Notes: a model not told the origin generated them from the letters alone. A DNA stretch of 64,000 nt from Leuctra nigra (GCA_934045905.1 CAKOGZ010000076.1:155882-219881); one strand, 5' to 3'; shown: positions 35,166 to 44,553, numbered from the stretch's first letter. A program made the numbers and translations.

Positions 35166-36443
35166 ATGGGTTTGACGAGCGCTGTTAAACTCTTGTTCAA
35201 TCACCCGCAATGCGCCGTGTATCCAAGCGTCAAAACGGTGTATCTGGATCTTGCGTCACAAGTCTACTCTGTCTTGATTCATATTCGACGAGACAATGAA
35301 AGTGGTAATATAGTAGATCTTCTGACGTATTACTTGGCGTGTCGAATTCGATCGTTCATAGACGGTATGAGTGGAATTCACCTTATTATAGGGCTCGAGG
35401 GACGTCCACTACCCGCCAAGTACTATGAGTCGAGGAAAAGACGTGTAGCAAAGGTACCTGTGCAACCGCTAGCCTACAACATGCGGGAAATACGACGTGA
35501 CGTGTACAGGGTTGTGGGAGAGGAGGCATTTCATACTTTGCTGTGTACCCGCATTCTCGGTATATGCCAGAGTATGGTGCACAAGGTGACGTTGCTGCGA
35601 GGCGAGGGTGAAGGGGAACATAAACTCATCCACCATGCGAGTACCGAGTGTGGTGGGACGAGCATCATGATTAGCAACGACTACGATACGCAACTCATGG
35701 GGGAACATCTCGGTCTTCGTCACGTTTCGTTTGGCCTCAAGTTTGACAACAACGTACGTCAGATTACAGACCGACTGACGTCACCTATAAACATATTTGT
35801 GTTCTTGGCGCTGTTTGGTTGCGACTATAGTAAAGGTCTCTTCTCTGGGACGGAACTACAAATGGATCGGTTCAAGGCGTGGCTCGCTGGTGACAACTCA
35901 CAAGCGAGCAGTCCCGAGGAACATGACACTAAAGCGATGGCTCCGTGTGACGTAGACAAGAGTTTGTCTGATGATCCGAAAGCGATCGCTCCAACGCCTG
36001 ACGTCAGAAATCAAGAGTTTGATACCTATCCCCAATATCTTATGGCGTGTATCTCGGCGCTGAGTACGGCATTAGAACATATCCAACCCACACCTAAAAA
36101 GAACAAGTCCAAATGCGTCAATCGAGTACTCTACACGAAATGGTTAGCCAACGTGGCTCTGAGTGCGCGCATTTTAACTGACGTACACTACACGTGCGAT
36201 ACCAGTCGGCTCGTCCATCACCAGATACCAATGAAGTTGAATATGGCGTATGTGGACCTCGAGAGATTCAATCACGGAGTGAAACTATTGTTCGAGGGGG
36301 ACGGCATTCAAACTCTCACCACGTCCGTGTATGCTGAACTCAATGCTCACCACACACCCCGTGAACTCATGTGTAAGTGTGGTGAGGATAGGTTAGTTTT
36401 CGTACAACATCATGGCTACCTCAACAAGTACCTCGGTGAATAA
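35166..36443 (+). CDS. fen-1: FEN-1/XRN-type 5' nuclease
   Basis: 425 residues. The N-terminal nuclease motif VYLDLASQVYSVL (D28), a GLEGRPLPAKYYESRKRR segment, RGEGEGEHKL (about 146-154), ISNDYDTQL and FGCDYSKG (about 218-224) follow the order of XPG/RAD2 flap endonucleases. GEGEHK itself is typical of XRN-like members. Nudiviruses encode a FEN-like protein thought to process Okazaki flaps. After the nuclease core there is a low-complexity insertion (about 245-295) rich in Asp/Pro/Ala, with KAMAP/KAIAP units and GTGACGTAGAC and CTGACGTCAG words in its DNA. The end overlaps the next gene by 32 bases. Confidence 0.8.
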   Translation: MGLTSAVKLLFNHPQCAVYPSVKTVYLDLASQVYSVLIHIRRDNESGNIVDLLTYYLACRIRSFIDGMSGIHLIIGLEGRPLPAKYYESRKRRVAKVPVQPLAYNMREIRRDVYRVVGEEAFHTLLCTRILGICQSMVHKVTLLRGEGEGEHKLIHHASTECGGTSIMISNDYDTQLMGEHLGLRHVSFGLKFDNNVRQITDRLTSPINIFVFLALFGCDYSKGLFSGTELQMDRFKAWLAGDNSQASSPEEHDTKAMAPCDVDKSLSDDPKAIAPTPDVRNQEFDTYPQYLMACISALSTALEHIQPTPKKNKSKCVNRVLYTKWLANVALSARILTDVHYTCDTSRLVHHQIPMKLNMAYVDLERFNHGVKLLFEGDGIQTLTTSVYAELNAHHTPRELMCKCGEDRLVFVQHHGYLNKYLGE

Positions 36444-36714
36444 CCTGATGGGTATTAAAGCTCAAGACAGCGAGGATGTCGTACAGCTAAAGTGGCAACG
36501 GAGTGAATATTTTGTGACGTCAATCCTGATCGTTTTTCTCGTTATACTAATCATCGTAGATATAGCAATCAATAGTAATCCCGGGCTCCAAATCGCCATG
36601 GTTACTGTAGCGGGATGCGTGCTCGGCTTGAATATCTACCGATGGGGAAAGACTACAAACAAGTTGGCCGCAAGGAACAGGGACGGGGATACAACCACAG
36701 ACAAGAATGCTTAG
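36412..36714 (+). CDS. Small two-span membrane protein
   Basis: 100 residues. Two adjacent hydrophobic segments (SILIVFLVILIIVDIAI and LQIAMVTVAGCVLGLNIY) form a hairpin; both ends are polar and the tail is Lys/Arg/Asp-rich. It overlaps the nuclease gene by 32 bases and is probably translated from the same or a nested transcript. A virion-envelope or membrane-remodelling role is possible. Not recognised. Confidence 0.65.
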   Translation: MATSTSTSVNNLMGIKAQDSEDVVQLKWQRSEYFVTSILIVFLVILIIVDIAINSNPGLQIAMVTVAGCVLGLNIYRWGKTTNKLAARNRDGDTTTDKNA

Positions 36715-36928
36715 ACAGTAATGTTTGTAATACCCTTTATTGTATCTCATGTTCCTACACCTGAAAATTGTAATTCATACACCATAATAAACTTGTAACA
36801 TAGCAATACATTTGTTGAAGTTACATAATAATTCTTTACAATATCAATTCCTTCACCAGACTATACCCTATCCATGTAGCGGCTCAGACATGGTTACGAT
36901 ACGTCACAGAGTAACCTACGTCACATGG

Positions 36929-38206
36929 TTACGCCAACCCAGTTGTGCGACAGTCGAGCTCCTTTTGTCCATCCTCGTTCCACTGTTCATACCTGGCCAA
37001 AATAGCGTTGACTTTGTCATAGTCGGCCACTCTTCGTACGGTGGATGTTTTAAAGACGAGTTTGACGTCACTAAAACAGTATTTCCCTCCCAGCTTTGAC
37101 AACTCGGTTCCCAGACCAAGAGCGAGAATTTCAAACACACAGTTTTGGTTGAGTGTGTAAAACTCGAGGTTGTAGCCCATGTTGGTGTCAAAGTATTGCC
37201 GCTCGGCCAAGACGCGAGCGCGGGTAGGAGCATCGTCATCGACACACACACACAACTCGAGATTCTCGGGCATGTCGAGCACAATGAGGCACTGGTAGAA
37301 CGTAATCAAGTCGGCACGAGCAGATGCGAGAAATCGTTTGGGTGACACCTTGCCGCCATTGTGTGCAAAGATGATGTGGTACACAACGTTGCTATACACG
37401 GTACGATCTTGTAGGCCTTCCATGTTCACCATCTGTTTCATACACACATACGCTTGGTATCCCAATTCTTCAACGATCGAGTTACTCTTAAACGCCCAAG
37501 TAGGAACGTCTCCCGTGAGTTGTTTGAAATCGAGAAACGCGCTCGGGTTTGTCGTCTGCTTGCCGACATAGTATGATTTTCCTCCTCCCGCAACCCCCTC
37601 GAGAACCTTGGTGCGAGGTTGAGCCAAACGCTTTAGTCCCTTGGGCAAGAGATGTTTAAACTGGGGTAGGAAATCACTAGCGTATCCACCCTTGACGTCA
37701 ATCAGCATACAACCAAACTCTTCAGCCATGATTGTAAACAGATAGTTTTGCGCGTCGACATACACACGTCCGTTGTACGCCGTGTCAAACTTTCCACGCA
37801 TCTCCATAGATTCAACCCGCTTCTCTACATTGGTATCGATAAAGATCACCATGTTGTCAGCCGGACGCCAAACAGCTCGAAGATTCTGACATACTTGGCG
37901 AAACGTGGCCAATTCAGACTGTACACTGGTTCGAAACGCCGCGTCATGTTGTCCTCCGTGTTTAATCAACAGGTGGTAGAGAATGTTGGAAAAGAACGAT
38001 CTATCGTAGACGCAACCATCGTATATGGTTCGTAGACCAATATACACGCTGTACATGAGCTCTATGATGTTATGCTCAGCCTTGCGTAGAAAAATCGGAT
38101 GATCCTGTGACGCGTTCCCATAGTCGTTGTGGATCCCACGATCCGCAAACTTCTTGATAATGGTCGTCTTGCCCACACATCCCGTTCCTTCCAATATGAG
38201 AGACAT
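36929..38206 (-). CDS. tk: Double P-loop deoxynucleoside/thymidine-kinase-like protein
   Basis: 425 residues in two homologous halves. The N-half has P-loop EGTGCVGKTT (6-15), CVYDRSFFSNILYHLL (DRS at 68-70) and IFIDTNVEKRVESMEMRG. The C-half has P-loop EGVAGGGKSYY (203-213), LQDRTVYSNVVYHIIF (DRT at 267-269) and VDDDAPTRARVLAERQ. These are the P-loop, DRS and LID-type Arg motifs of deoxynucleoside kinases. Nudiviruses carry several tk-like genes; here two kinase units are joined in one chain, both with intact P-loops. It would supply nucleotides for viral DNA synthesis. Substrates cannot be told from sequence alone. Confidence 0.75.
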   Translation of the reverse strand: MSLILEGTGCVGKTTIIKKFADRGIHNDYGNASQDHPIFLRKAEHNIIELMYSVYIGLRTIYDGCVYDRSFFSNILYHLLIKHGGQHDAAFRTSVQSELATFRQVCQNLRAVWRPADNMVIFIDTNVEKRVESMEMRGKFDTAYNGRVYVDAQNYLFTIMAEEFGCMLIDVKGGYASDFLPQFKHLLPKGLKRLAQPRTKVLEGVAGGGKSYYVGKQTTNPSAFLDFKQLTGDVPTWAFKSNSIVEELGYQAYVCMKQMVNMEGLQDRTVYSNVVYHIIFAHNGGKVSPKRFLASARADLITFYQCLIVLDMPENLELCVCVDDDAPTRARVLAERQYFDTNMGYNLEFYTLNQNCVFEILALGLGTELSKLGGKYCFSDVKLVFKTSTVRRVADYDKVNAILARYEQWNEDGQKELDCRTTGLA

Positions 38207-38398
38207 GGTGCTATGCTGCGTGACGTAGAGTATGTTATTGTAACGTTGAACTGGAGACGATACGTAACGTAGAGTTTGCTGCTACTGTAAACTGTGCTCG
38301 TAGTTATAAGTCTTTGCCCCTATACCCAGCTATGACGATCGATTTATAAGTTAAAGTCTATAACTTTTACTCGTAACGGTCCAGCGCAAAAGTACCCA

Positions 38399-39151
38399 AT
38401 GTTTGAGCGAATTTCGAGTAAACGTGTCACTGCAACGACAATGTTGGTTTCTCTAGTCTTCTCGATACTAGCATTGTATTTCTTTCTTGTAGTCCTATTT
38501 GTACCCCTTCGGACAGACCGCGTCATAGCTGATCGACTACGTCACGATTACCTTCAAGGAGTGAGAGGCGTGTATGGTGAGGGGGAACTGATTAACCCAC
38601 TCTACGTAGGTAAACTGATTGACGGGCGCGTCACGCTCTATACTCTCGATAGCGAAGATAACCTCACGCCAACTGACGCGGTCGGGTATCGATATGACTT
38701 TATACGTCAGGAGTTACATGACGAGATCCCCGAGATCCCCATTCTAGACTGTGACGAAGACCACGAGTTGTTGGGAGATGTATGCGTTCGTAAAACACCG
38801 TGTCCTAGCGAGGGAGACTATCCACTCACCACCGAAGCGTATCGTCTAGTGTACAATACAAAACCAGCAGTACGTGACATGCAGATAAAGAAACACTACA
38901 TTCACTGTACAGAGTCCTCACACGAGGTTCGTAGTTGTGATCCGGGGAAAACATTTGAGGGTACAGCATGTGCCCCGTCTGATGCATGTTACAATCAACC
39001 TGACAATACGTCACACAACTATCCCGTGGACATGGAGGATACCTGGCCCAACGATCCACGAAACTATTACAGATGTATGGATCTTGTGAGCTCGCAGGCT
39101 CAATGTCCCCCTCCAGAAGTATATGACATCATACGTAGACGGTGTCATTAG
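38399..39151 (+). CDS. Type II membrane protein with two peritrophin-like Cys modules
   Basis: 250 residues. An N-terminal span (MLVSLVFSILALYFFLVVLFV, about 14-35) is followed by a linker and two Cys-rich modules at about 118-200 and 200-250, each ending with the chitin-binding type 2 signature (Y.HC...SCDPGKTFEGTAC; YYRCM...CPPPEVYDIIRRRC). Such modules occur in the envelope/nucleocapsid protein VP91 (PIF-8) and in the 11K proteins of baculoviruses and nudiviruses, which contact chitin-rich gut linings. It is much shorter than VP91, so it is either an 11K-type protein or a VP91 N-terminal-like copy. Confidence 0.65.
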   Translation: MFERISSKRVTATTMLVSLVFSILALYFFLVVLFVPLRTDRVIADRLRHDYLQGVRGVYGEGELINPLYVGKLIDGRVTLYTLDSEDNLTPTDAVGYRYDFIRQELHDEIPEIPILDCDEDHELLGDVCVRKTPCPSEGDYPLTTEAYRLVYNTKPAVRDMQIKKHYIHCTESSHEVRSCDPGKTFEGTACAPSDACYNQPDNTSHNYPVDMEDTWPNDPRNYYRCMDLVSSQAQCPPPEVYDIIRRRCH

Positions 39152-39164
39152 GTAGTACCTAGGT

Positions 39165-39475
39165 TATTCAGTACTACCAAAGAGTCTACGTAGCCTAGGT
39201 TCAGTACATAGCCCTAGAACGACATCACAGTCCATGTGACGTAGACTGTCCGTGTGACGTAGACTGTATATCGCTCCAACACACGTATGACTTGGATAGC
39301 TCGAGCTTGATCGGTCTACCAGCTTTAGGTTTGTTATCAACACCATACTACAGTAGCTCGAGCAGTGTATGAGATTGAGATACTACTACGTCAGAGGTAC
39401 AATAGCTCGAGCGGTGTAGACCATACGTCAGAGCTTCGTATCGTGCCTACGTCACACTACATCGACCCATACAAC
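39165..39475. repeat. hr-like repeat, family A
   Basis: No gene seen in 39152-39553. It contains GCTCGAGCTTGATCGG, then ATACTACTACGTCAGAGG, TACAATAGCTCGAGC, and CCATACGTCAGAGCTTCGTA. The stretch of about 75 bases from 39380 is the reverse complement of 45300-45375 with very few changes. GTGACGTAGACTGT at 39236-39270 is also repeated and matches the arms of the 12.1 kb inverted repeat. Confidence 0.8.
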
Positions 39476-39553
39476 GATCTCCTAAGCATCAGTAGTTGGA
39501 CATAATATAAGTAACGTTCTGAACGATCGTCATAAGCATCCCAGCTAGCAAAC

Positions 39554-40096
39554 ATGGAAAGCGTCTCTGCATACACCGAGAAACCGTGCGACGTCGAATC
39601 GTGCGAGTGTGAGGAACCGACACCCGACTCTGAACATAACGAGCCCTGTGACGTCGACTCGATCTCGGCCGAAGCTAATACCAGCCAACAGTTGGAAGAA
39701 AAATATATCGAGAATGCCAACCAAAAAGCTTTTGGTCACTTCGCCAAGAAGATTACAGATTGTTTCGAAGTTATCGATGCGCTCAGAAACATAAACGCAG
39801 TTGCTAGTGTTTTCGTGCTTGAGCCCGAGACCGAACCCTGTGACGTCGAATCGTGCCAGTGTGAGAAGACCGAGTCTGAACATGACGAACCCTGTGACGT
39901 CGACTCGATCTCAACCGAGACCGAGCATGAGCACGAGACCGAGTCTGATCATGACGAACCCTGTGACGTCGACTCGACCGACTCTGAGTCTGACGATGAC
40001 GACGATGACGACTATGTTCCATCTGACGATGACGAGGATGAATCATCCGACTCGGGGTGTGAAGATGAAGACGTTGTGTTTGAAGACGATAAATGA
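39554..40096 (+). CDS. Acidic CDVDS-repeat protein
   Basis: 180 residues, strongly acidic. PCDVESCECEE and EPCDVDS units recur five times on both sides of a short non-repetitive helical segment (about 55-95: NQKAFGHFAKKITDCFEV). The repeated codons come from CCCTGTGACGTCGACTCG, so the TGACGTCGA palindrome-like word is the DNA repeat. The C-terminal 50 residues are almost all Asp/Glu/Ser. It is likely disordered; it might mimic nucleic acid or buffer histones or the basic core protein, but nothing proves this. TATAAG at 39506 precedes it; AATAAA is near 40128. Confidence 0.7.
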   Translation: MESVSAYTEKPCDVESCECEEPTPDSEHNEPCDVDSISAEANTSQQLEEKYIENANQKAFGHFAKKITDCFEVIDALRNINAVASVFVLEPETEPCDVESCQCEKTESEHDEPCDVDSISTETEHEHETESDHDEPCDVDSTDSESDDDDDDDYVPSDDDEDESSDSGCEDEDVVFEDDK

Positions 40097-40203
40097 GAAC
40101 ATGGCTCATTGTATTGTACTCGAATCTAATAAATAATTGTGTAGCATACTCTGTGTTTAATTCCCATTCTAATCCACCAGCATGTATTCCATAAACCCAA
40201 ACA

Positions 40204-40407
40204 TCACCCCGTTTCTGCCTTTACAGCTTTTACAGGCCACGGTTTCTCTGTATACAAACGAAATATCTCGTATAGACCCATTTGCGAAGGATACCTACGT
40301 GTACGTCCATAGGCAGTGATGAGGTCACGTTGTACGAGTAATTGGGTATACCACACGTATAAAGTTAGGATAAGTAGACTGAGAAACACAAACCAAAGCA
40401 ACGACAT
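40204..40407 (-). CDS. Small single-span membrane protein
   Basis: 67 residues. It has an immediate N-terminal span (LLWFVFLSLLILTLYVWYTQLL) followed by a basic, Tyr-containing tail. Its start codon and that of the divergent gene at 40406 are the two strands of one CATG (40405-40408). N-anchored proteins of 50-90 residues are common in the PIF complex and the virion envelope of this group, and the space is otherwise empty, so it is probably real. Family not assigned. Confidence 0.55.
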   Translation of the reverse strand: MSLLWFVFLSLLILTLYVWYTQLLVQRDLITAYGRTRRYPSQMGLYEIFRLYTEKPWPVKAVKAETG

Positions 40408-41728
40408 GTCACAGTCTTACATTTACCAGGGTATGGTATGTGATGGTGATAAACGAGTACCCGTCGATCCAAACCTACGAATCATCACGTCAAAGATTGC
40501 ACACTCTTTCGTTGATGGATCGTTAAAGGTTCTAGACCAACCAGTCAACATTTACATTACATCCGAACGGTATTTGAACTATGTGACATTTTGTAGATTC
40601 ATATTAAAGGATCGACTCGTCACACCTGCACCCTCTCTTGATGAAGTATTGCACATCATACGTCATGCACCGTTGACGAATACCGAGGGTGAATACAGCA
40701 CACAGTGGGTCGGTGCAATAGCCATGTTTTTATCGAACGGTGAGGGATTAACCGCTCTCGCCAAGCTTCTCGAAGCAGAGACCTATCTCGGTCAGTTTAG
40801 ACCCATGATGTTTGTGTCTGAACCACCAGCACGTATTGAAAATGACGAGGTACACTACTTTCAAGACATCCCCAGTCTCATGGGTATACTCATGAGAACC
40901 GACGAGCCAGAAGGGTATATTGGAGGAGGAGCCGGGTTACTGATTCTATTTGCACAAATCATGCTCATAAACTATGCAGCGCATTTGACATTCACCGAAG
41001 TACCCACCACCCCCAACGAGAGATTGGTACAGGAACGTAACGGACCGATCGAAACTATACTCGATCGTGGGACAATGGAGAATAACATGTGTTTAAACGT
41101 TCTCAAACAAATGGTCCATCCCACCCAACTCGGTTTGGATCGAGTCATGAAGTGTTGGCCCATGAGCCAGCGCGCAGTACTCGATGAGCTCAAACTAACC
41201 TGGCCCTCGACCAACACGAGCGAAGGGTTGAGCATTCTCATTAAAGCTATACGTAACCAGGGCCAACAACACGAACGGCTAAAGGTTATTGAATGTGCAA
41301 ACAGGTTGAACAACTTGTTTGATCGTCTAGGTTCGCTCGAGGACCCTAGACAACCGCTACGTGATGACGTAAAGGAATTAATCATGAGCTACATCATGCC
41401 ATTTTACCAGATTCAGCGCGCCGATTACACTGCTCGCCTCGCCGCGGGTGTGACGCTCAAAATGGCTATTGCGCAGGTCTGTAAATGTGACGTCTGTGAG
41501 CGCGGCGATACGTGTCAAGATGTAAGGAGTGGGGATAAATCCATCAACCAACAGCTCAAGTTTTATGACGACGTACACAACTTTCTAGACCAGTGCCAGA
41601 CCTGTGTCGACGCAAGCGAGTTGCTCACTTCGGAGCTCTTTATAAGGCTGCTCTATTCGCTGCACGACATTATCCCCAAGGAAGTCTATAAGAGTGTACA
41701 TGAGTTTATTGGACATGGAGCCCGTTAA
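40406..41728 (+). CDS. Unknown 440-residue helical protein
   Basis: 440 residues. The ATG at 40406 (MSQSYIYQG) is preferred over an upstream GTG. Mostly helical, with one Cys cluster near 360-380 (CKCDVCERGDTC) and conserved-looking helices (LLILFAQIMLINYAAHLTF). No signal or clear span. TATAAAG (about 40360) and GGATAAGTAG (about 40366), a baculovirus-type late (A/G/T)TAAG element, lie just upstream. It overlaps the next gene by 29 bases, so the pair is probably co-transcribed. A structural role is possible but unproved. Confidence 0.75.
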   Translation: MSQSYIYQGMVCDGDKRVPVDPNLRIITSKIAHSFVDGSLKVLDQPVNIYITSERYLNYVTFCRFILKDRLVTPAPSLDEVLHIIRHAPLTNTEGEYSTQWVGAIAMFLSNGEGLTALAKLLEAETYLGQFRPMMFVSEPPARIENDEVHYFQDIPSLMGILMRTDEPEGYIGGGAGLLILFAQIMLINYAAHLTFTEVPTTPNERLVQERNGPIETILDRGTMENNMCLNVLKQMVHPTQLGLDRVMKCWPMSQRAVLDELKLTWPSTNTSEGLSILIKAIRNQGQQHERLKVIECANRLNNLFDRLGSLEDPRQPLRDDVKELIMSYIMPFYQIQRADYTARLAAGVTLKMAIAQVCKCDVCERGDTCQDVRSGDKSINQQLKFYDDVHNFLDQCQTCVDASELLTSELFIRLLYSLHDIIPKEVYKSVHEFIGHGAR

Positions 41729-42680
41729 CACAAGCACAGTTCAAGCGAGGAAAAGGAAGCGAAAGTTGCCAGCTGCTCAGGAATTGTCTACCGATGAGTA
41801 CGTTTGTGACGAGGAACAAGGTGCACACGAATCGGAGCAAGAAACTTATCGTGACGACGAGCCTGAAGAATTAGCACCCGCACCCACAACCAAGAAGAAT
41901 CCGTACATTTCCGTCATTACGTTTCTCTCATGGTGCGAGTGGCTACCGAGCGAGTTTTTCAATGCAACCGACTGCACCGAGGTGACGATTGAAGACGTGG
42001 TGTATCCCATCCATCCTCGACCGCTCAATACCCAGACGGTGGACGAGAAATGGGCCATGAATTACCTTGCGCTATACCCACTCATTAGTAATAATACTGA
42101 ATTCCCTTCGACAAGTTTACACAAGACATGGAATACCGAGTTGAAGGCTCGTTTCTACGGCAAGTGTACGAGTATGTGCGAAGCGGAGAGATTGGGTGCG
42201 CTCGTGATTCCCGAGTTTAAGTTTAATATTCAATCGTTGCTCAACTTTAATCCTCCTCCCGATTGGACCCATCTTGGAGTATCGTCATCGCTGTATCAAA
42301 ACATCGTCAAGGCTTACCCTGAAATGTATGGTCGTGACATCTCAGGTATTCGCGCCATCATTGTTGGAGTGAAACCCGAACCGACAAAAGTACCTGGCGA
42401 GGTGAAGAATATGGCCAAGCGCAAGAAGAAGGATGTGTCGTGTGGTAAACTGACTGATCTCGTCCAACTCAAGGTGCCGGCAAACTGTCCCGACGACTTG
42501 TACCGTCTTGGTCTACTCGTCATCAATCGTGGAAACGTCATTGCAAAGAAACAACACCGGTTGGGAATTCCATACCACACAATTCAGCTCACGGGAGACG
42601 TGAGCGCTGCGGTGGATGAGGTTTTGAGACCGTTGCAATGGTCATTGAATCATTATAGACCTAGTTGTATGTATAATTAA
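41700..42680 (+). CDS. Unknown protein with basic start and folded C-terminus
   Basis: 326 residues from the ATG at 41700 (a GTG lies just before it; MEPV at 41715 is another option). A basic NLS-like stretch (ARKRKRKLPAA) is followed by an acidic one (DEEQGAHESEQETYRDDEPEE), then a folded domain with Trp-rich motifs (FLSWCEWLPSEFF; NPPPDWTHLG) and a Lys-rich patch (MAKRKKKDVSCGKL). The layout suggests a nuclear or DNA-associated viral protein. It starts inside the preceding gene. Not recognised. Confidence 0.75.
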   Translation: MSLLDMEPVNTSTVQARKRKRKLPAAQELSTDEYVCDEEQGAHESEQETYRDDEPEELAPAPTTKKNPYISVITFLSWCEWLPSEFFNATDCTEVTIEDVVYPIHPRPLNTQTVDEKWAMNYLALYPLISNNTEFPSTSLHKTWNTELKARFYGKCTSMCEAERLGALVIPEFKFNIQSLLNFNPPPDWTHLGVSSSLYQNIVKAYPEMYGRDISGIRAIIVGVKPEPTKVPGEVKNMAKRKKKDVSCGKLTDLVQLKVPANCPDDLYRLGLLVINRGNVIAKKQHRLGIPYHTIQLTGDVSAAVDEVLRPLQWSLNHYRPSCMYN

Positions 42681-43401
42681 GCTTGTATGTAATTATTTCT
42701 TTAGATTGTCTTGTCCATTATAAATAAACAAACCTAACACTATACACGCTGTATTTCTCTCCCAACAACTCCACTTGAGGTTAGAACCTATACACGAGTC
42801 TCATGAGGTTAGAACCTATACACGAGTCTCATGAGGTTAGAACCTATGAGTCTCATGACGTCATACGGATGTTTGATGAGACATGGTATTACATTGTCTG
42901 TGTGACTTGATGTGGGTCTGTGAGTCCTACCAGCCAGCCGTCTGCACTAGTTTGAGAGATCGATAGAACCTAGTCTCTGTGAGGTACGGCTATTAGCTAC
43001 GTCATACGAGGGTTCAAGCCTACGAGCTACGAGCTACGTCACAGTATACGAGACTATAACCCAACTCACGTTCCCTATGTGTACAGGTAGCATAGATGCA
43101 TACACTCTCACACAACTGAAGTTCCATGTGAAAACACCGTCTCTTCAGGGTAAATTCCAACATATACGAGGGTTAGTACTGTCTACGTCATACAACGTCA
43201 CACTGTGACTGTTGGATACACGAGTCTGTGTGACGTCAGGAAAGGACTGTGACGAGTTTCCCAAGACTCCCAAGAGTTGTTGGAGCCATGTGGTAAAAGA
43301 GTAGCATGAAAAGAGTAGCATGTAATTTTAAACACGTTATTTATTGGTAATCATATACAGGGTATTGGTATAGTTAGACATTGGTACGGGTATTGGTATA
43401 G
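42681..43401. repeat. Long intergenic region with 28-base tandem repeats
   Basis: No gene seen in 721 bases. AATAAA lies near 42723. GAGGTTAGAACCTATACACG + AGTCTCAT is repeated two and a half times at 42778-42858; GGTTAGAACC contains a GGTT..AACC inverted repeat. Family I words (ACGAGGGTTAGTACTGTCTACGTCA) follow at 43005-43200. Near 43370-43410 TGGTATAGTTAGACATTGGTAC is duplicated at the end of the next gene. Confidence 0.7.
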
Positions 43402-44406
43402 TTAGACATTGGTACAATGCATAGATATAGTTTCACTAGACATGTTTGGCAAATCGAGCAATTGTCCCAGCTTCACGTTATCAATAGGTTTCCAGCTAGA
43501 CGTGAGCTTTCCCAGATGGTTTAAACTCCCTTCACCAATCAATAGCGACAGTGGATTGGATCCGTATCGGGTAATGACGTTATTCAAAGAGGTTTGTCCA
43601 AGCGAAGAGACCGTGTTCTCGTTTGACGCCATAATCGATTGAAGCTCCACAAGCATAGCGATTTGGGAAAACTCTTCGAGCGACTCGATCGTGCTACCTG
43701 GCGCAAACACTTCGTGATTCACACACCACAGTTGGACGAGGCGATGATGTTTGAGCGTAGACCCCGAATAGTAGTGGAGTAAAAGCGGTGTATACGAATT
43801 GAGCGTCTTCCAGATACACTCCAACGCTTGGGGTTCCTTCCATAAATACTCGAGCGGTAACACAAGCTTGTAGGCACGATTACTCACTCGATGTAGTATC
43901 AACAAGTTGTCGTGTACCTTGTTCAATTCACCCACCCATCGCTCGACCAGGTCGGGAATGTTTTCTTCTGTCGTAAAGTAAATGTGGGTCTGTGTTTGGG
44001 GTTTCGAGTTTTCAATCACATCCTTGATGGAAGCTCCACGTGTCAAGTCGGCCACGTTGATACGTTCATCGATAGTATCGTGTTGCCCAGAGACCCCCAC
44101 CTTCACGTCGAGCGACGATTGTACGAGGTGAGCAGTGAGCTGAGCCGATCGACGTATCATAAAGTTGTCATCGTAGTCGGTCCAGCGTCGTCGATAATGG
44201 TCCCAGCTCTTGTTATGAATCTGTACCATTTCTTCCTTGTTGGGTAGCGGTAGGTTGAGACTTTTACATCCATACCACGTGTGTAGAGCGAGCGCCTTGG
44301 CGTAACGTTCCATATACGGTCCCACGCCATTGATAGCTTCTAGGTATTGCTTTGCCAAACCAGTGAGCTCAGGATTAAAGTTCCACAACATTGTACAGTC
44401 TGCCAT
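43402..44406 (-). CDS. Unknown 334-residue protein
   Basis: 334 residues from the ATG at 44406; the frame reaches a GTG at 44457 through DNA that is part of a TGACGT repeat, so the later start is preferred. A mostly helical globular protein with an aromatic N-terminus (MLWNFNPELTGLAKQYLEAI; WDHYRRRWTDYDDNFMIRR) and several His/Trp-containing helices. No motif, signal or span. Function unknown. Confidence 0.75.
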   Translation of the reverse strand: MADCTMLWNFNPELTGLAKQYLEAINGVGPYMERYAKALALHTWYGCKSLNLPLPNKEEMVQIHNKSWDHYRRRWTDYDDNFMIRRSAQLTAHLVQSSLDVKVGVSGQHDTIDERINVADLTRGASIKDVIENSKPQTQTHIYFTTEENIPDLVERWVGELNKVHDNLLILHRVSNRAYKLVLPLEYLWKEPQALECIWKTLNSYTPLLLHYYSGSTLKHHRLVQLWCVNHEVFAPGSTIESLEEFSQIAMLVELQSIMASNENTVSSLGQTSLNNVITRYGSNPLSLLIGEGSLNHLGKLTSSWKPIDNVKLGQLLDLPNMSSETISMHCTNV

Positions 44407-44553
44407 ACTCGACGAGTTATTGTACCTCTGACGTAGTAGTATCTCAATCTCATACACTACTCGTACTACTGAACTAAAGGCCCGATGAGACAGTGTGAGG
44501 TATTATGCACGTCGTCGTCTATGGCTGTGGGTTTTAGTTGTATGAATGTACTA

